Below, piece after piece: positions 48,216-60,628 of a stretch of 64,000 nt of DNA; within the stretch, counting starts at the first letter, position 1; the number at the start of each line of letters is the position of its first letter. Position numbers and translations under genes: made by a program. The stretch comes from Lepisosteus oculatus (taxonomy: Eukaryota > Chordata > Actinopteri > Semionotiformes > Lepisosteidae), in NCBI RefSeq assembly GCF_040954835.1, contig NC_090711.1:1681501-1745500 (forward strand), written 5' to 3'. The notes beneath the pieces were generated by a model. The model was not told the DNA's origin. It did no database searches and saw only the letters and a list, made by a program, of their open reading frames with translations.

Positions 48216-49398
48216 TGTTCAACAGGCATTCTGAGAGTTTGCCCTAGAAATCCCCTTCTGTGCAAGTTAAGTCTTGTCGAACAACAGGAAAAGATTGTTA
48301 TAAAAACAATGGAGATTACAAGACAAACAATTTCAATTTTTCATTAATTTTAATGAGTGCATTTTTTTCCCCCATCACCATTTAACAAGAACAAGAAAGT
48401 ATCTTGACTGGTTGACTGAACAGTTATTCCAAAAGTAAAGTACTCCCATTCCTTCACAAGACCCTAGAACAATTCCGTAAGCAGCATAAAACAGATATGC
48501 ACATTTTTTTCATAAATAGAATTTGGAATTCAATCATTTTTGTGGTTATAGGAACAAGATTCATCGCTTAATTTGACATCTGCCTTTGGAAGATTTCAGG
48601 ACCGAAGAAAAAAACTTTCTTTATAATTTTACAAGTTGAGATCTGCACCAGTAAATTCACAATACTGTGGACCTGAACATATCCCACATAATTTACTCTT
48701 TATGTACTGCAGACACTAACCACAAAGTTATGTGATATTTTGCTGTAGCTAGAGAGCTCGCCATGTTTTATCTTTTTGATAACATTTATAAAACACATTT
48801 AGTATACAAAAATTGTCACTTCTTTTTTCAAACTTCTGGAACCAGAGATTTAACTCTGGCATTTCATTTCCAAAGACAATTAACATTCCTGGAAGGAACC
48901 TAATAAGGTTCAAACCAGGATGAACATAAAAGCTGCCCAAAACAATTTACAAAACATGAAAATCAAAGCGTATTATACTCCAGGCAGCATATAATATGGT
49001 ATATATGAGCAGTAAACGAAAGAAGATTTCAGTATTGCTAACATCATAGGCCAGGAGCCCAAGTACAGCAGCCCTGGGCAACTCAAGGGGAATTTTTGGC
49101 AACAACTTTGTGCATTCTGACAATGTATAGGGTCCAATCAGAAACATACAGAATTAGTTCCTCTAGAACATAAAATACAAAATATTTATAAAGTCTATGA
49201 AGAACGTTACAAATTATCGTAGCTGATTTGAAATCGATTCAGAGTCTGCTGAACAACAGAGGGGTTTGAGCACAGGAGTAAACTGATCAATCCAGGCCAG
49301 GACACTGACCCTCCTCTCTGACTGTTTGCCCCTGGACTTTGTTAAGATAGACGAAGGCTGCAGCAGGGAGAGAGGAGAAACTCAGGACATTCACGCCC
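48216..49398. other. spacer and probable TGM-B 3′ UTR
   Basis: AT-rich sequence between the ccndbp1 exon relic and the TGM-B stop. Part of it should be the TGM-B 3′ UTR, but no canonical AATAAA was confirmed on the minus strand. No coding exon or known repeat was recognised. Confidence 0.4.
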
Positions 49399-52300
49399 TC
49401 AGAACACGACATTTACAGTGCTGTAGGCCTTGATATCCTTGAAGAGGTTGCACTTAAAGTTGGCCACCAGCACCATCTTGCCCATTTTGAATGGCTCGAA
49501 TGAGATCTGTGCTCTCATCACTGTTTTTGGACCGATATTGGCCACCCTGAAATGACAGACAAGCGCGAGTCAGCAGGGACAACTCTACCCACACACACAT
49601 ACAAGGCACAAAACAGAGTTCACTCGAAGTCAGATGAGTCAGGAGCCAACTGCCATGACATGACAGGTGTCAGTTCTAGTTCCCTGGAGCTAACAAGAGC
49701 ACCTTTCACAATTCATTTTTAAGGTGAAGAGTCTTCACGGAAACTAAAACAACTGCAGGTAATGAGCCTGGAATGAACTGCGCCCTAGGGAGAAGTTGCA
49801 TGCAAGACAATCTAGAGACAGGGTTTTTTCAGACAACACATTCAAATCTTTCAAAGAAATAGAAGAATTACTCAGATACGAACAGGCCACTCCACAAAAA
49901 GTGCAGGTGTGACCAAACATGTCTGAGATGCTGACAATATTCCAATTAACACCAAAATTGACAACTCTTCCTCCTACAGAAGTTTCAAATATCAGGGGTG
50001 TCCAATCCTGGCTATGGGGACCCCCACATGTCTGCTGGTTCTGATTGCTGCTGAGCTCTTTACTTCAAGCAATGCTTGGCTGAACCAACCAGTTGCTTAG
50101 TTGGAACGTCTTCAAGTTTCTTTTCTTCTAACATTACTTATGAAATGCAATAAAGACCATTGAAACTCTTCTATGGCCTCCGGTTTCCATGGCCCATAGT
50201 TCTAATATGGCTCCCAAAGGTCAGAGGATGTTGTATAACGTAATTGTGTTCTTCAAGAGTTACAGTTACTGTAACACACTTTCTCAGCTTTTATTTTCCA
50301 AATACCTGAGTGGATCCCAGTGTTGCAGAGACTGGAGGGGAGACAACCATGGGACTTGGGGACCCCCAGAGGTTTCTTTCCTCCCACTGGGTTGTTTTTT
50401 TTGTTGACCTCTCCACTGTGTCTACATGATCCACTGCAGTTTTATTGTCAACTGCACTACAGACCTGTGGCGAAGTGTTGTGAAGGGAGGTAGAGGAAAT
50501 AATAGAGGAAATAAATTGACCGATTGACCGATTGGCCGCTTGGCCGCTTGGCCTTACCGTGACACACGGGGGCTTCTCAGCAGCCCAGGTCCTGTCAAGG
50601 TGAGTACACAGTCTGTGAGAGGCTCGTCCAGTGGGTTCTCCATCACCACCTCAGCCTCCATGTCGGCAAACAGGAAAGGCATTCCAAACACCTGGAAGGA
50701 AAAATGACACATGAACTTAATAAGCAGTCTTTCCTTTTCAGTTTTATATTTTTAATTTAGAAAGAAATTTGTGCTCTGTAAAGTGTGCACTACATTACAG
50801 TGTGAACAGTTTACACAGGGAGGAAGTTATACCCTGTAGCTGGACTGATGTGTTGAGTATTAGTTTGGCCACAAGTCAAGTTAACTAGATTCATTAACTA
50901 ACATTAATTAGGTTCTCTAGAAATTTTAAAGGCATCCTTAGACAGGACAGGGTCATCATGAATGTCACCGTCTCTTTATAGACGGTGATTATTAGCATTT
51001 GATAAAACTTCAGTTGGTGGTAAATTGCTGTTTGATACAATATTTGTTAAAAATATTTGAACAGCTCAGTCTAAAGTGTTGCCATTAGTTCTGAGCACCA
51101 GTGGAGTCTGAGGAGCTAACTAAATGCCACACTGTTCAGTTCCTCATGGTACAATACAGAAGCAATTTGAGCTCGGAGGTGGGGGCAGAGTTTCTGAAAG
51201 GAGCTGTGGTTTCTGGGACTGACCAGTCTTGCCAAGACCCAGTGAAGACCCAGGACCGGGCCAGTAGCAGCTCCCTGGCTCATTGACTTACCTGCAGGCT
51301 GAGGGCTGGGCTCGACAGGATCACGTTCTTGGAGGTGTGGAACCCTTTGCTGCTCCAGGGTGGCTTGGTCAGGGCCTCCACCCTCATGGTCTTGCTCTCC
51401 AGTACGTGATCTTTGTACTTGGAGTAGGGGATCAGGATTGAAATCTTTACCTCTGCGAGAGCAAAGGCAGAAATCAAATCAGCATCTCCCCTCCTCCTGC
51501 TGTTTCAGGGTCTTTTCATGCTAGTTAATGTTCACAGCTCCCAAAACAACTTCCAGGAGCTGGAACATGTGGACTTGAAAGCACCACGAGTATGGACAGC
51601 GGTGGTGGAAATTCTCGGTTCTGAGAGAGAGAGACCGTTCTCAAAGACTTGAGCTTCGGGTCAGCTTTCTTTCCGAAAGAATATATGCACCACGCGTGAG
51701 GAATTTTCAGTACGTCATTATGCCAAATGCCTTTTAATTCCATGATGCTCTGAAGCTGAAACTATTTGAAATGACTCTTCATTTTTGTAAAGCCTGTGTG
51801 CAGTGATAGTTTAATTTAATTAATTTCTAGGGAGTTTAATGTTCTGCTACCCCAGTCTGATGTCTCACGTGCGCAACTAATGCCTTCTGTCAAGTTAAAA
51901 GTCAAGGTTAATTCCGTGCTGACAACTCAAATGAAAATCTATGTTATAATTAAGTTAAAGTTATGGGATGCCCTACCACACCCTCACTGCAAACGTTCCC
52001 TCGGAATATGGAGTTTATAACAGGACTGATCCTAATCTGGCTCACTTCCACTCGCCTCGTATATAAGTCTCGTGCCCAGGACTTCCCTTCACGCATCTCT
52101 ATCTCTCCCAAACCTTCAACCCCCTCCCCCCCCATCTCCACTCCTGCAGCAGCTCCCTGGCTCATTCCTCGCGATAGTGAGGAGGGGGGCAGCCTCATTC
52201 TCTCAGATAGGCGGCCATTCCCTCAGCCAGGCGGGTCTTTTTACAACGTAGTTCATCCCTCTGTCACATTCATTAGGATCTAACTGAACTACAGGACTGT

Positions 52301-55300
52301 GGAATATCGGATATAAGCAGTAGATTCCTGTTGAGTTGTGCATCGCCAGACGGAACCCTACACCATGTGATCACCTTTCTGTGGCTGCACCTCCACGTCC
52401 CTGTTCTCGCTCCAGAAGTCCTCCGCACAAACCCCATTGTAGCACATGGAGTCGGCGTTGATGTTGACCGTCATCTTCCGGGTGACCGTGCTGTTGCTGT
52501 GCACGATCAGCCTGAGGCTGATGTTCTGCCCCCTGACGGGGGCGCTCTGCTCCTCGATCTTGAGAGTGATCTCCGGCTGCTCTGGGGCAGTGGGTGGTCG
52601 CACCCCTCCGGTGACATGGCCTTTACTCACTGCCAGTGTGTAGACCTCCCTCTCCTTGGCGCTGCCTGTATAGATATGCTGGCATTTCACACCTTTGCAC
52701 ATTCAATTACCCTTCTTAATAAATTTCTCCAGATAATGTAAGTCATTAAATTTAAGTTAACTTTAAAATAAAGTTAACTATTTAGGGATAGCAACGCATA
52801 GTAAGATCCTGTGTATCACCAGATCAAGCAAGCAGAATTGTCAGAATATGAATACTGACATTTAAAAATACTCTAGACTCAGAAGACTTAGATGTACCCA
52901 TTAATTCATTACTGCTTTTCTTCAATATGTTTTTAGCTTGATACAGTATATTACTTTAATAGAAATTAGAACTTAACTTTAATCAAAACTGTTAAAGACT
53001 AGTAACGCCCACCACAGCGTCAGCATACCTTCTGGGTATTTGTAGCTGCTGGTGATGTCCGTTCGCGCGTCACTGCCCACGGCCTTGGTGCTGATATTCT
53101 TGCCCACGGATTGAGTGTCAGTTCTCATTTTCGTCTTGGTTCCATCAGATTCCACGTACCAGACCACGATGTCTGCGTTGACCTCGGCGAACACGAAGGG
53201 CACGTCGTATTTGTGCTCCGTGTGCCCCTCCAGGATGGCCTTCACTGGGGCCGGACCGCAGCAGAACGCTCCTGGGACAAGGAGGAGACACCTGGGTCTT
53301 CAGCTGGACAGAACATTTCGTCTACAAGTCGTGCAACTACTGGCCGTTAGCTGTACCTTCACTCCTCTCCTGAGGCGTCGGGTCCAAAACCTGCCAGCCA
53401 CCGAAGTCTCCCTGGAGATCAGGGCGGCGCATCCACGACTCCACCCAGACGTGGAAGTTCCTGCAGAACCACAGCTGTTAAATTACAAACCCTCTCTCTC
53501 TGGACATCGCTCTCATGCCTTGAGAGTGGAACTGCGCTTCTCGCTGGAGAACAGCCCCATGACTTTCACTGATACACTGGAGAATAAACAGAGAGCAGAG
53601 GGAGCAAAAGGGCTTCAGACTGCATTCAGCACCTGCTGATCTGGTTGACCCTCTCCTTGCCACAGGCAGACAAAGGCAGAAGAAAGGAAGGGGCATCCTC
53701 TCTCTGGACGCAGTGCAGAAATGTCCTTTCAGAGACTGCGACACTCACCAGACAGACTCATTTTGCTTTTTGGCGTTGCCGCGGTACATATCGATGGTCA
53801 GGTTCCCATCCGAGTCGTGGGCAGAATCGAAGTTGCTGACCACTCGAGTTGGGATTCCCAAGCACCTCATCACTGTGATGGAGAGAGAAGAAGCCACACT
53901 GAAGAAGACAGGGGTGTGGCAAACAGATCTTGAAGCTTTGTTCAAGTTTAAGCAAGATGTTTGTAGTCCAGGATAACTCAGATTAGCAGGAGTCGCACAG
54001 TTTATAAATCAGTGTGACACACTATGGGCCGTAGTGTGTCTACGGTCCATAGTGATTTGCATGCCTTTATGCCTGCATGAGGTCTGCAGCGCTCAGACGA
54101 GCCCTCAGGGCAGCAGGTCACCTGTGCACATGACGGCAGCGAAGACCCAGCACTGGCCATACTTCACCGGCTGCCCTCCGGACTTGTGCCACTTCCTCAG
54201 GATCGACACGCTGTCACTCCAGCTCATGGGGGAAACCCCACCTTCAAAGTTATCGGTCCACCTGCCCATCAGCACCCCATTGTCATCGTTGCTGTTGACC
54301 TGGGACAAAGCAACGCGAGAGCTTAGGAAAAGCCAGCAAGAAGAATTAACACTGGAGACCTGCAATCAGTTTCTTGGACTCGCTGGCAATGCAACATGAC
54401 TTATTCAGTAATGCCGAGCTGAAGCTGTGCTAAAAATGGGTTCAACCTGAAATAACGAGGGCAGCAAAACCAATAGCTGCATTAGCTATTGAGAGGGTGA
54501 CCAAGGTACAGAAGGCCAAAGTCACTCATGATGTACTCCTGTCTCTCATCCTCCTTGGGCAGGTAGATTTCTACCAGATCTGCATACTCTAATTGCTTGG
54601 TTCTTGTGCTTCAGAAGGCCTGGGGTGAATACCTGTGCACATGGTGTTCATAAACATGTCAGTGTTATTGCCTTATACTTTAGGCAGACAGGAAAGGGTT
54701 AAAGCTCAAGAACCATGTGAGGCTGCACACACACCATGGCACTGACGATCCTGCCGACGTAGGTGGGGTTGCAGCGCGCAGAGCAGTCCTCCCCAGGGTC
54801 TCTCTTGAATTTGGGACTGGCATTCAGCATCCACAGACAGATCTCCATGACGTCCTCCTCAAACTAAAGAGACGCTCCTCGTTAACCCAGGGCAGAGCAG
54901 CAATGAGGCAACAAGAGATGCAGAACACAGACCGGTACGGGGGCTATAGACACGGCCAGATGCAAACACAGCCCCTACCCCCACACACTGTTCCCATGGG
55001 CACCAGTGAACAGAGCTCTGCCTCATCACAACACCTCCTGGCCCCACTCATCCCAGAACTGTGCTGGGGCTCAGCAGGTATCGGATATACCTCCGAGGTG
55101 CAATTCTAGAGGTGTGCCTGGGAATTACCGTGAAGAGCATTTGTTTACCTGCCCAAAGTTCCAGGGTAGGCCTTCAATGTTGTCATATGATCCCCGGTAC
55201 AGAAGGCCAAAGTTGCTCATGACGTACTCCTGTCTCTCATCCTCCTTGGGCAGGTAGACCCAGTCCTCTGGAAAAGGGGAGACACAGCAGTGTGAGGGGG

Positions 55301-57568
55301 TGTGAGGAGGGAGACACAGCAGTGTGAGGAGGAAGAGGAGACACAGCAGTGTGAGGGAGTGTGAGGAGGGAGACACAGCAGTGTGAGGAGGAAGAGGAGA
55401 CACAGCAGTGTGAGGGAGTGTGAGGAGGAGGAGACACAGCAGTGTGAGGAGGAAGAGGAGACACAGCAGTGTGAGGGAGTGTGAGGAGGGAGACACAGCA
55501 GTGTGAGGGAGTGTGAGGAGGGAGACACAGCAGTGTGAGGAGAAAGAGGAGACACAGCAGTGTGAGGGAGTGTGAGGAGGAAGAGGAGACACAGCAGTGT
55601 GAGGAGAAAGAGGAGACACAGCAGTGTGAGGAGGAAGAGGAGACACAGCAGTGTGAGGGTGGAGGAGACAGCAGTGTGAACAACTGCACTAGCTTCCACT
55701 CCAAGATTTACCACAGGCAACAGGTCAATTCACACATTAAATGGCAGCATTAACTTCAGCCTCTAGCTTTAAAATCAGTAAAATAATAAAAGAGTCTAAT
55801 CGCTGATACACTATCATAAGCCATAGACCATATGTAACCGTGCAAGTTATTTTCTATGCCTTTAGATGTTCAATGTATTTATTGAGTGCAAGAAGCACAC
55901 ACCAATTTTCAGTTGGTTTCTGCTCCTGTGCAAAACATCAGTTTTCTTTTGCCTACCAAAATGCAGCTCTAAATGCAAAACAAAGGATATTATCCATTCC
56001 TCAATTTCTACTTTGAAGGTTTGGAAAGATCATTTTTTTCCTGCTTAACTCATTTTGTGGCATTGACACACCTGTGTCAAAGAGAAAGGAAAGTCTAACT
56101 AAGATTAGGGGGCGCTGTAGCACCACTCTCTCTCAGTCTTACCTGAGCACCAGGGGTTAAACAGCACAATGAGGTTCCCTATGGTGTAGTTCTGGACAGG
56201 GGTGGTGCCAGTCTGTAAGGACAGGGAGTATTTTCCAATACTGGCATCAGGAGGGCTGGTGATCTTCAGGGTCACAGTGTTCTGAGATGTCTTCTGGATG
56301 GTGGCGCCCCACGACTTACTCTTCACCACGCTGGGCACCCCGAACACTGACCTCGTCCCTGCAGAGTCAGAGGCCTTGGGGCCTGGAACACAGAGACACT
56401 GGATTAGAGCCGCCCACTGCTGTGGACTTAAAATACTGTTTGCATGGGCCTGGCAGACACTGTGAAACCAGTGGGTGCTAAATCTCTCACACCGAGCTGG
56501 GTGATCAATGTTGTTACATGAGTGTTGCCGATGCCTGATAATTATGTGTTGGAGCTGCTGTATGACCTGAGTATTTTTAATTTTAGAATGACATATAGGG
56601 ACCTGAATGTGCTGAAGCAGTGTAATGCACACAGACACAAGAATACAGTAAGTTGGGTGACTGGTGTTTGTTTATTTGGCAGTCTTAAGCCACTTCATAT
56701 TAACACGCCTAATTTACTTACTGAAGCCGATTACGTTTACAAATCGATCCATCTCCACACAGCTACACAGCACTAGCTTTTCAGCCTTTTGGATGCTACA
56801 TGGGCTGTATACGCCATGACAAGAGGTATGCTTTTCCATGTCAAGCATGACTGATTTGGTTTTTTTTTTGCCTGGGTGCTCTTCAGCAGAAGAGTAGGTA
56901 AAAACATTAAGGGACTCGGTGTTGTCCAGCTGCTGGGATATAGGTAGCAGCGCTCGTACCTGTTTCCACAGTGAGCTGCAGGGTGTCCGCCCCCTGCCGA
57001 AATTCCCTGTTAAAGGACACGGAGAGGAGGAAGTCCTGCCCTCGTCTCACTATGAGCCTGTCCTTGGAGAACCTGTTGGTGTGGTGAGCGCTGTTGTTCA
57101 CATTGCAGTGGAAGTCCTTCTCAGTCACAGCTGCGGGGAAAAACCGGGAGCCCAGAGGGAATAAAACAGCTAGAGTCTTAGTGTCACGCTTGATGGACAA
57201 GCTGGGGTCTGCGAAAAGACAATTTCCTAATACAAGAAATTGTATATGGCCAATAAAGTGATATCTTTTATCTCTAGACCTGGGCTCAGCTCTCTGAGCA
57301 GGCAGGAGACCTGGTGTCCCGTGGCACATTGCCAGCGTCCTGTCTCAACCCCGCAGGCTCATGTGTCCCTATGTGCTGCGTTAGCCAGCCTGCACCCTGT
57401 GCCTTCCAACACCCAGCAAGACCTCAAGACTTCCAGCCACCTCCAGACCTAATCAGCCCATTGCACTGGCTGCTACAGCATCAGGTAACGACGCTTAAAC
57501 TGTCGGTAACGAAACTGTCTTGCAATGGTTTCAATCCAATATTTCATTGATGACTCACCCAGAGCCAT
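49399..57568 (-). CDS. TGM-B: transglutaminase, tandem paralogue of TGM-A
   Basis: Thirteen exons, 5′ to 3′ on minus: 57559-57568, 56960-57130, 56143-56382, 55149-55267, 54735-54863, 54122-54299, 53749-53872, 53357-53460, 53029-53271, 52375-52665, 51292-51452, 50558-50691 and 49399-49546. Each exon has exactly the length of its TGM-A partner; total 2052 bases, 683 residues, no stops. The active site is intact (Cys273 in KYGQCWVFA, His327, Asp350, Trp237 in MGRW), so it should be a working calcium-dependent cross-linking enzyme and not an EPB42-type dead member. Exons 7 and 8 are identical to TGM-A in DNA, and exons 2, 3, 9 and 10 differ by only 2-4 bases each. The second half of exon 4, the first half of exon 6 and exons 11-13 are strongly different. 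Same orientation as TGM-A, with its own TATA box (57669-57680). Confidence 0.95.
53512..53728. other. extra segment in TGM-B intron 7
   Basis: TGM-A and TGM-B share this intron's two ends almost perfectly, but TGM-B has about 215 extra bases. The extra part is bordered by two copies of 'cctctctctgga', suggesting a short-repeat-mediated gain here or loss in TGM-A. No coding potential was seen. Confidence 0.7.
54505..54568 (-). pseudogene. partial exon-4 copy inside TGM-B intron 5
   Basis: The + strand 'ggtacagaaggccaaagtca' through 'tccttgggcaggtaga' matches the exon-4 stretch at 55196-55257 with few differences. It lacks both exon ends and splice sites, so it is a duplicated scrap. It resembles the TGM-B version of exon 4, not the TGM-A version. 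Confidence 0.85.
55279..55680. repeat. minisatellite in TGM-B intron 3, 14 copies
   Basis: 'gacacagcagtgtgagg' recurs about 14 times with alternating spacers (gaggaagag, gagtgtgaggagg). It begins 12 bases upstream of exon 4. TGM-A lacks this array; its matching intron keeps only a single 'gagacagcagtgg'. Confidence 0.95.
57176..57275 (+). mobile_element. SINE tail fragment in TGM-B intron 1
   Basis: Contains 'gacaagctggggtctgcg', 'aatttcctaatacaag' and 'tatggccaataaagtg', matching the 3′ tail of the SINEs at 37676 and 39672. The tRNA-derived head is missing. Confidence 0.7.
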
Positions 57569-57680
57569 GGTGCACAAGCTCGTAGTCTTTCTAGTCTTCC
57601 TCCAGAGTCGACCTCAACAATCAGCTGTTTCGTTCAGCAGCAAGATGCTTCTCTGAGTGTGTGCGGTTCTATTTATATAT
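57569..57680 (-). promoter_or_regulatory. TGM-B core promoter and 5′ UTR
   Basis: On minus, 'atatataaatag' (57669-57680) is a strong TATA box about 100 bases upstream of the start codon. The leader between them is closely similar to that of TGM-A. The similarity ends just upstream of the box. Confidence 0.6.
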
Positions 57681-58844
57681 GGGGCTGGGATGTCAGCAAC
57701 CAAGAAAGGCTATTGTGAAACTTAACGTATGCCTCTTCACTTTCAGTCCGATGAAGAAGATATGCTGGTGTTGTGGTAATCATGTAGTATGAAGCAGACT
57801 GTGATGGGTTGGGGTGTGTCAAGGAAATTTTAAGATCAACTAAAAAACACACCCCAGTGACCCACATAAGAAAAAATAAAAGTTAAATAATGAAGGGGCA
57901 ATTGTTTCAGCAACATTTTATGCTGGAGTTCTTCCTCTGCAGGTGAAAGACTTGTGATGCCTCTTTCGTCTGTTCCCCACACTTGGGCTTCTCTTTAAAT
58001 GACTGCTAAGGAGGTCTTCCCTGGCTGCAGGAGGCTGTGGCCGAGCTGTGACTCAGCCCTGCTGGGGTGCTGGAGACAGGCGTTCTAGCTCAGCACCCCA
58101 CTGTCCTCATGTTCAGAGAAAGTCAGAAATGCTGCTGGTCTGCTAAAGCTCCCTGCTGGCCAGGTCCAGAGTCCTTTCATTTTTGGCAATGTACCCAAAT
58201 ATAATAATAACTATAAAATATAGTATAAACACTATAAAATTAAAAATAACCATTCTCCATGGCAGACTCAGCCTCCCCCCTCCCCCTCGGGGTGCTATCT
58301 CTGTTTCCCCGCGGGCCAGGCGCGGTGCTGTAGATGGGGCCGGCGCAGGTTTTGGTGCGACTTGCCTGCCGAAGAGGATGGTAGCCTAGCTCTGAGGAAG
58401 AGCTTGTTAAAAGACCCCGAAAAGACCCGACGTTTCAGCTGTTGAGTCTTCAGATGTGAAGACGAGAGAGGAACGTTACAGGGACATATGGCAGAGGAGA
58501 ACAATAAACAATGAACAGAGAATGTTCCTCTATTTTTGAGTTGACAGATAAAACCGTGTCATTTTCATGCAACATGAAATTTCATCACAAGTTGCATGAT
58601 TTCCCCGCAGGGGATTCAGAAGAAATGGTCAAAGACACTTTCCAAACAGCAGAGCCTCTGAGCCATGACCCCTGGGGTGAGATTGTGGCTTAGATAGGAT
58701 AGATAACTGAGAACTGTAAGTTTCCTTCCAAGAGGGAAAGAAGAAAGCCTACGAGGTCTTGAGGCCTGGGGCCGTGCAGCTGTGGCGCAGGTGGGACTGT
58801 CTCGGGAACGAGTGGATCCTGTGGAGGGGCGGGAGAGAGGGGGG

Positions 58845-59225
58845 TGGTGGAGGATTATTGTGTTGATGGTGTAACAGCTCCTTCCCTTCCACTTAATGTG
58901 TTGAAATCCAAAACCATGATCATTGATTATAGAAAAGCCACCACCTGCTGCAAAACCAGCAGTCACTGCAGGAGCAAGAATACGAATTGTTCACTGCTAG
59001 AAATATCCATATTAATTTGTAATAACAGTTACGAATATTGTTGATTACAAGCTTACATTTGAGAAAAACACAGACGTAAGAAGAGCCAACAGAGACTGTT
59101 CTTCCTAAGAGAACTGTTCCTTTAATGTGTGGGTGTGGTACAATGACGACTTTATTCTACAGAAAGTTGAATCTGTCCTGACATTCACTGCAGTAGCCTA
59201 CACAACTAAAACACAGGATAGTGAA
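58845..59225 (+). mobile_element. LINE reverse-transcriptase fragment, copy 1
   Basis: Decayed frames show LKSKTMIIDYRKA, then QQRLFFLREL and ESVLTF, the pattern of the C-terminal reverse transcriptase of fish L2/Rex-type LINEs (TKEMVIDFRK … AQQRLFFLRKL … ESVLT). It is nearly identical over 350 bases, frameshifts included, to the copy at 61189-61595. Confidence 0.65.
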
Positions 59226-60203
59226 GACAGCCAGCAAACTTACTGTGTACAAGTGATAAAGTTAATTAGGTAGTTTTTTCTGTCTTTCTTTGCAGCTGTA
59301 TTGGAAGTGAGTTACTTTCAAGTTTCCCTTTTTGAATTGTGCTCCAGATTGTAAGAAGGTTTGTAATTAAATGCTGTAGATCATTTGCTCTGTTTTACTT
59401 TTGTTTTCATTTACGCAAATTGATACTTTTGCATTATTATTTGTAACAGGAAATTTAAAACTGACACATTAGCATTCTGGTTACCTTGAAGTGGAACCTG
59501 TGTTGACAACAAATCAACCAGTATGATTCAGGGTATTTGTCCTGTTTCACATGGGCTGCCACAGATGCCCCAGTGATTCCCTGCTGCCCCTGATGCAGCC
59601 TCAGTCCCTGGAGATTGTTATAAACCTGCAATGTTTATTTTTGATTCTTGACAAGACAGTGAAATAATTTTAGAGTAGTATAGAGAACCAACTGTACAAA
59701 GATGTGGGGAAGTGGAATGTGTTGCTCGTCATGCTACTCCTCCCTGCAAAATGCTACAGCTGTCATATGGTGTAGATTGTTTTAGTAAAGAGCTTTGCAG
59801 AAAAGGGTATGTGAGATAACCAGTAGGTGACAAAACATCTCCAGCGCTCTTAGTGTGTTGAAGCTCAGCGTGTAGAATCAGGTTGGTCCAATCGAGACCT
59901 GTGTGAGCAGTGCGGACTGAACTGAAGCTGCAGTGTCCCTCTCTCGGGCTCAACTGACTTCAGGATAGTGTCGTATCAGTTCTGGGGTCTCAGCTGCTCT
60001 GTGCATGTTTTGGGCAGCTGTGGGTCTTTCCCTGTCCGTCCCTGTGGTTGCAGGAGCTCTGTTGCCCTCAAGGTATGTTAAACTGTCAGAGCTCACAGGT
60101 TGTTTCTCTACATTGTAAATGACCTTAGGTGTTAATGTCATCTTCAACTGTAGTGTGTGTGCCTCTGAGAGTGCAGTCACTGCTGTCTCTGCGCTGTGTG
60201 TGT

Positions 60204-60612
60204 CTGAAAGGCCACTGGGCTGTGTGCTCTGAGCTCTGTGTGTCTGACAGGCCACTGGGCTGTGTGCTCTGAGCTCTGTGTGTCTGACAGGCCACTGGGC
60301 TGTGTGCTCTGGGCTGTGTGTGTCTGACAGGCCACTGGGCTGTGTGCTCTGGGCTGTGTGTGTCTGACAGGCCACTGGGCTGTGTGCTCTGGGCTGTGTG
60401 TGTCTGACAGGCCACTGGGCTGTGTATGTCTGACAGGCCACTCGGCTGTGTGCTCTGGGCTGTGTGTGTCTGACAGACCACTGGGCTGTGTATGTCTGAC
60501 AGGCCCTGGGCTGTGTGCTCTGGGCTGTGAGTGCCTGACAGGCCACTGGGCTGTGTGTGTCTGACAGGCCCTGGGCTGTGTGCTCTGGGCTGTGTGTGTC
60601 TGACAGACCACT
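60204..60612. repeat. 40-bp minisatellite beside the ankrd60 stop
   Basis: Units of 'gtctgacaggccactgggc' plus 'tgtgtgctctgggctgtgtg' repeat about ten times, mostly 40 bases apart, with some shortened units. The array ends 17 bases from the ankrd60 stop codon, so it probably forms the start of that gene's 3′ UTR. Long frames here are products of the repeat. Confidence 0.95.
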
Positions 60613-60628
60613 CGGCTGTGTGCTCTGC

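Larger units (their letters stand above)
57681..60628. other. intergenic spacer between TGM-B and ankrd60
   Basis: Holds a LINE fragment (58845-59225), AT-rich DNA and the ankrd60-side minisatellite (60204-60612). No exon was recognised. The ankrd60 3′ UTR must lie at the right end of this stretch. Confidence 0.5.

Noticed and set aside
55125-55720. Open frames of 155-173 codons rich in SHCCVS / PHTAVS
   Set aside because: They translate the intron minisatellite; only the TGM-B exon 4 part is coding.
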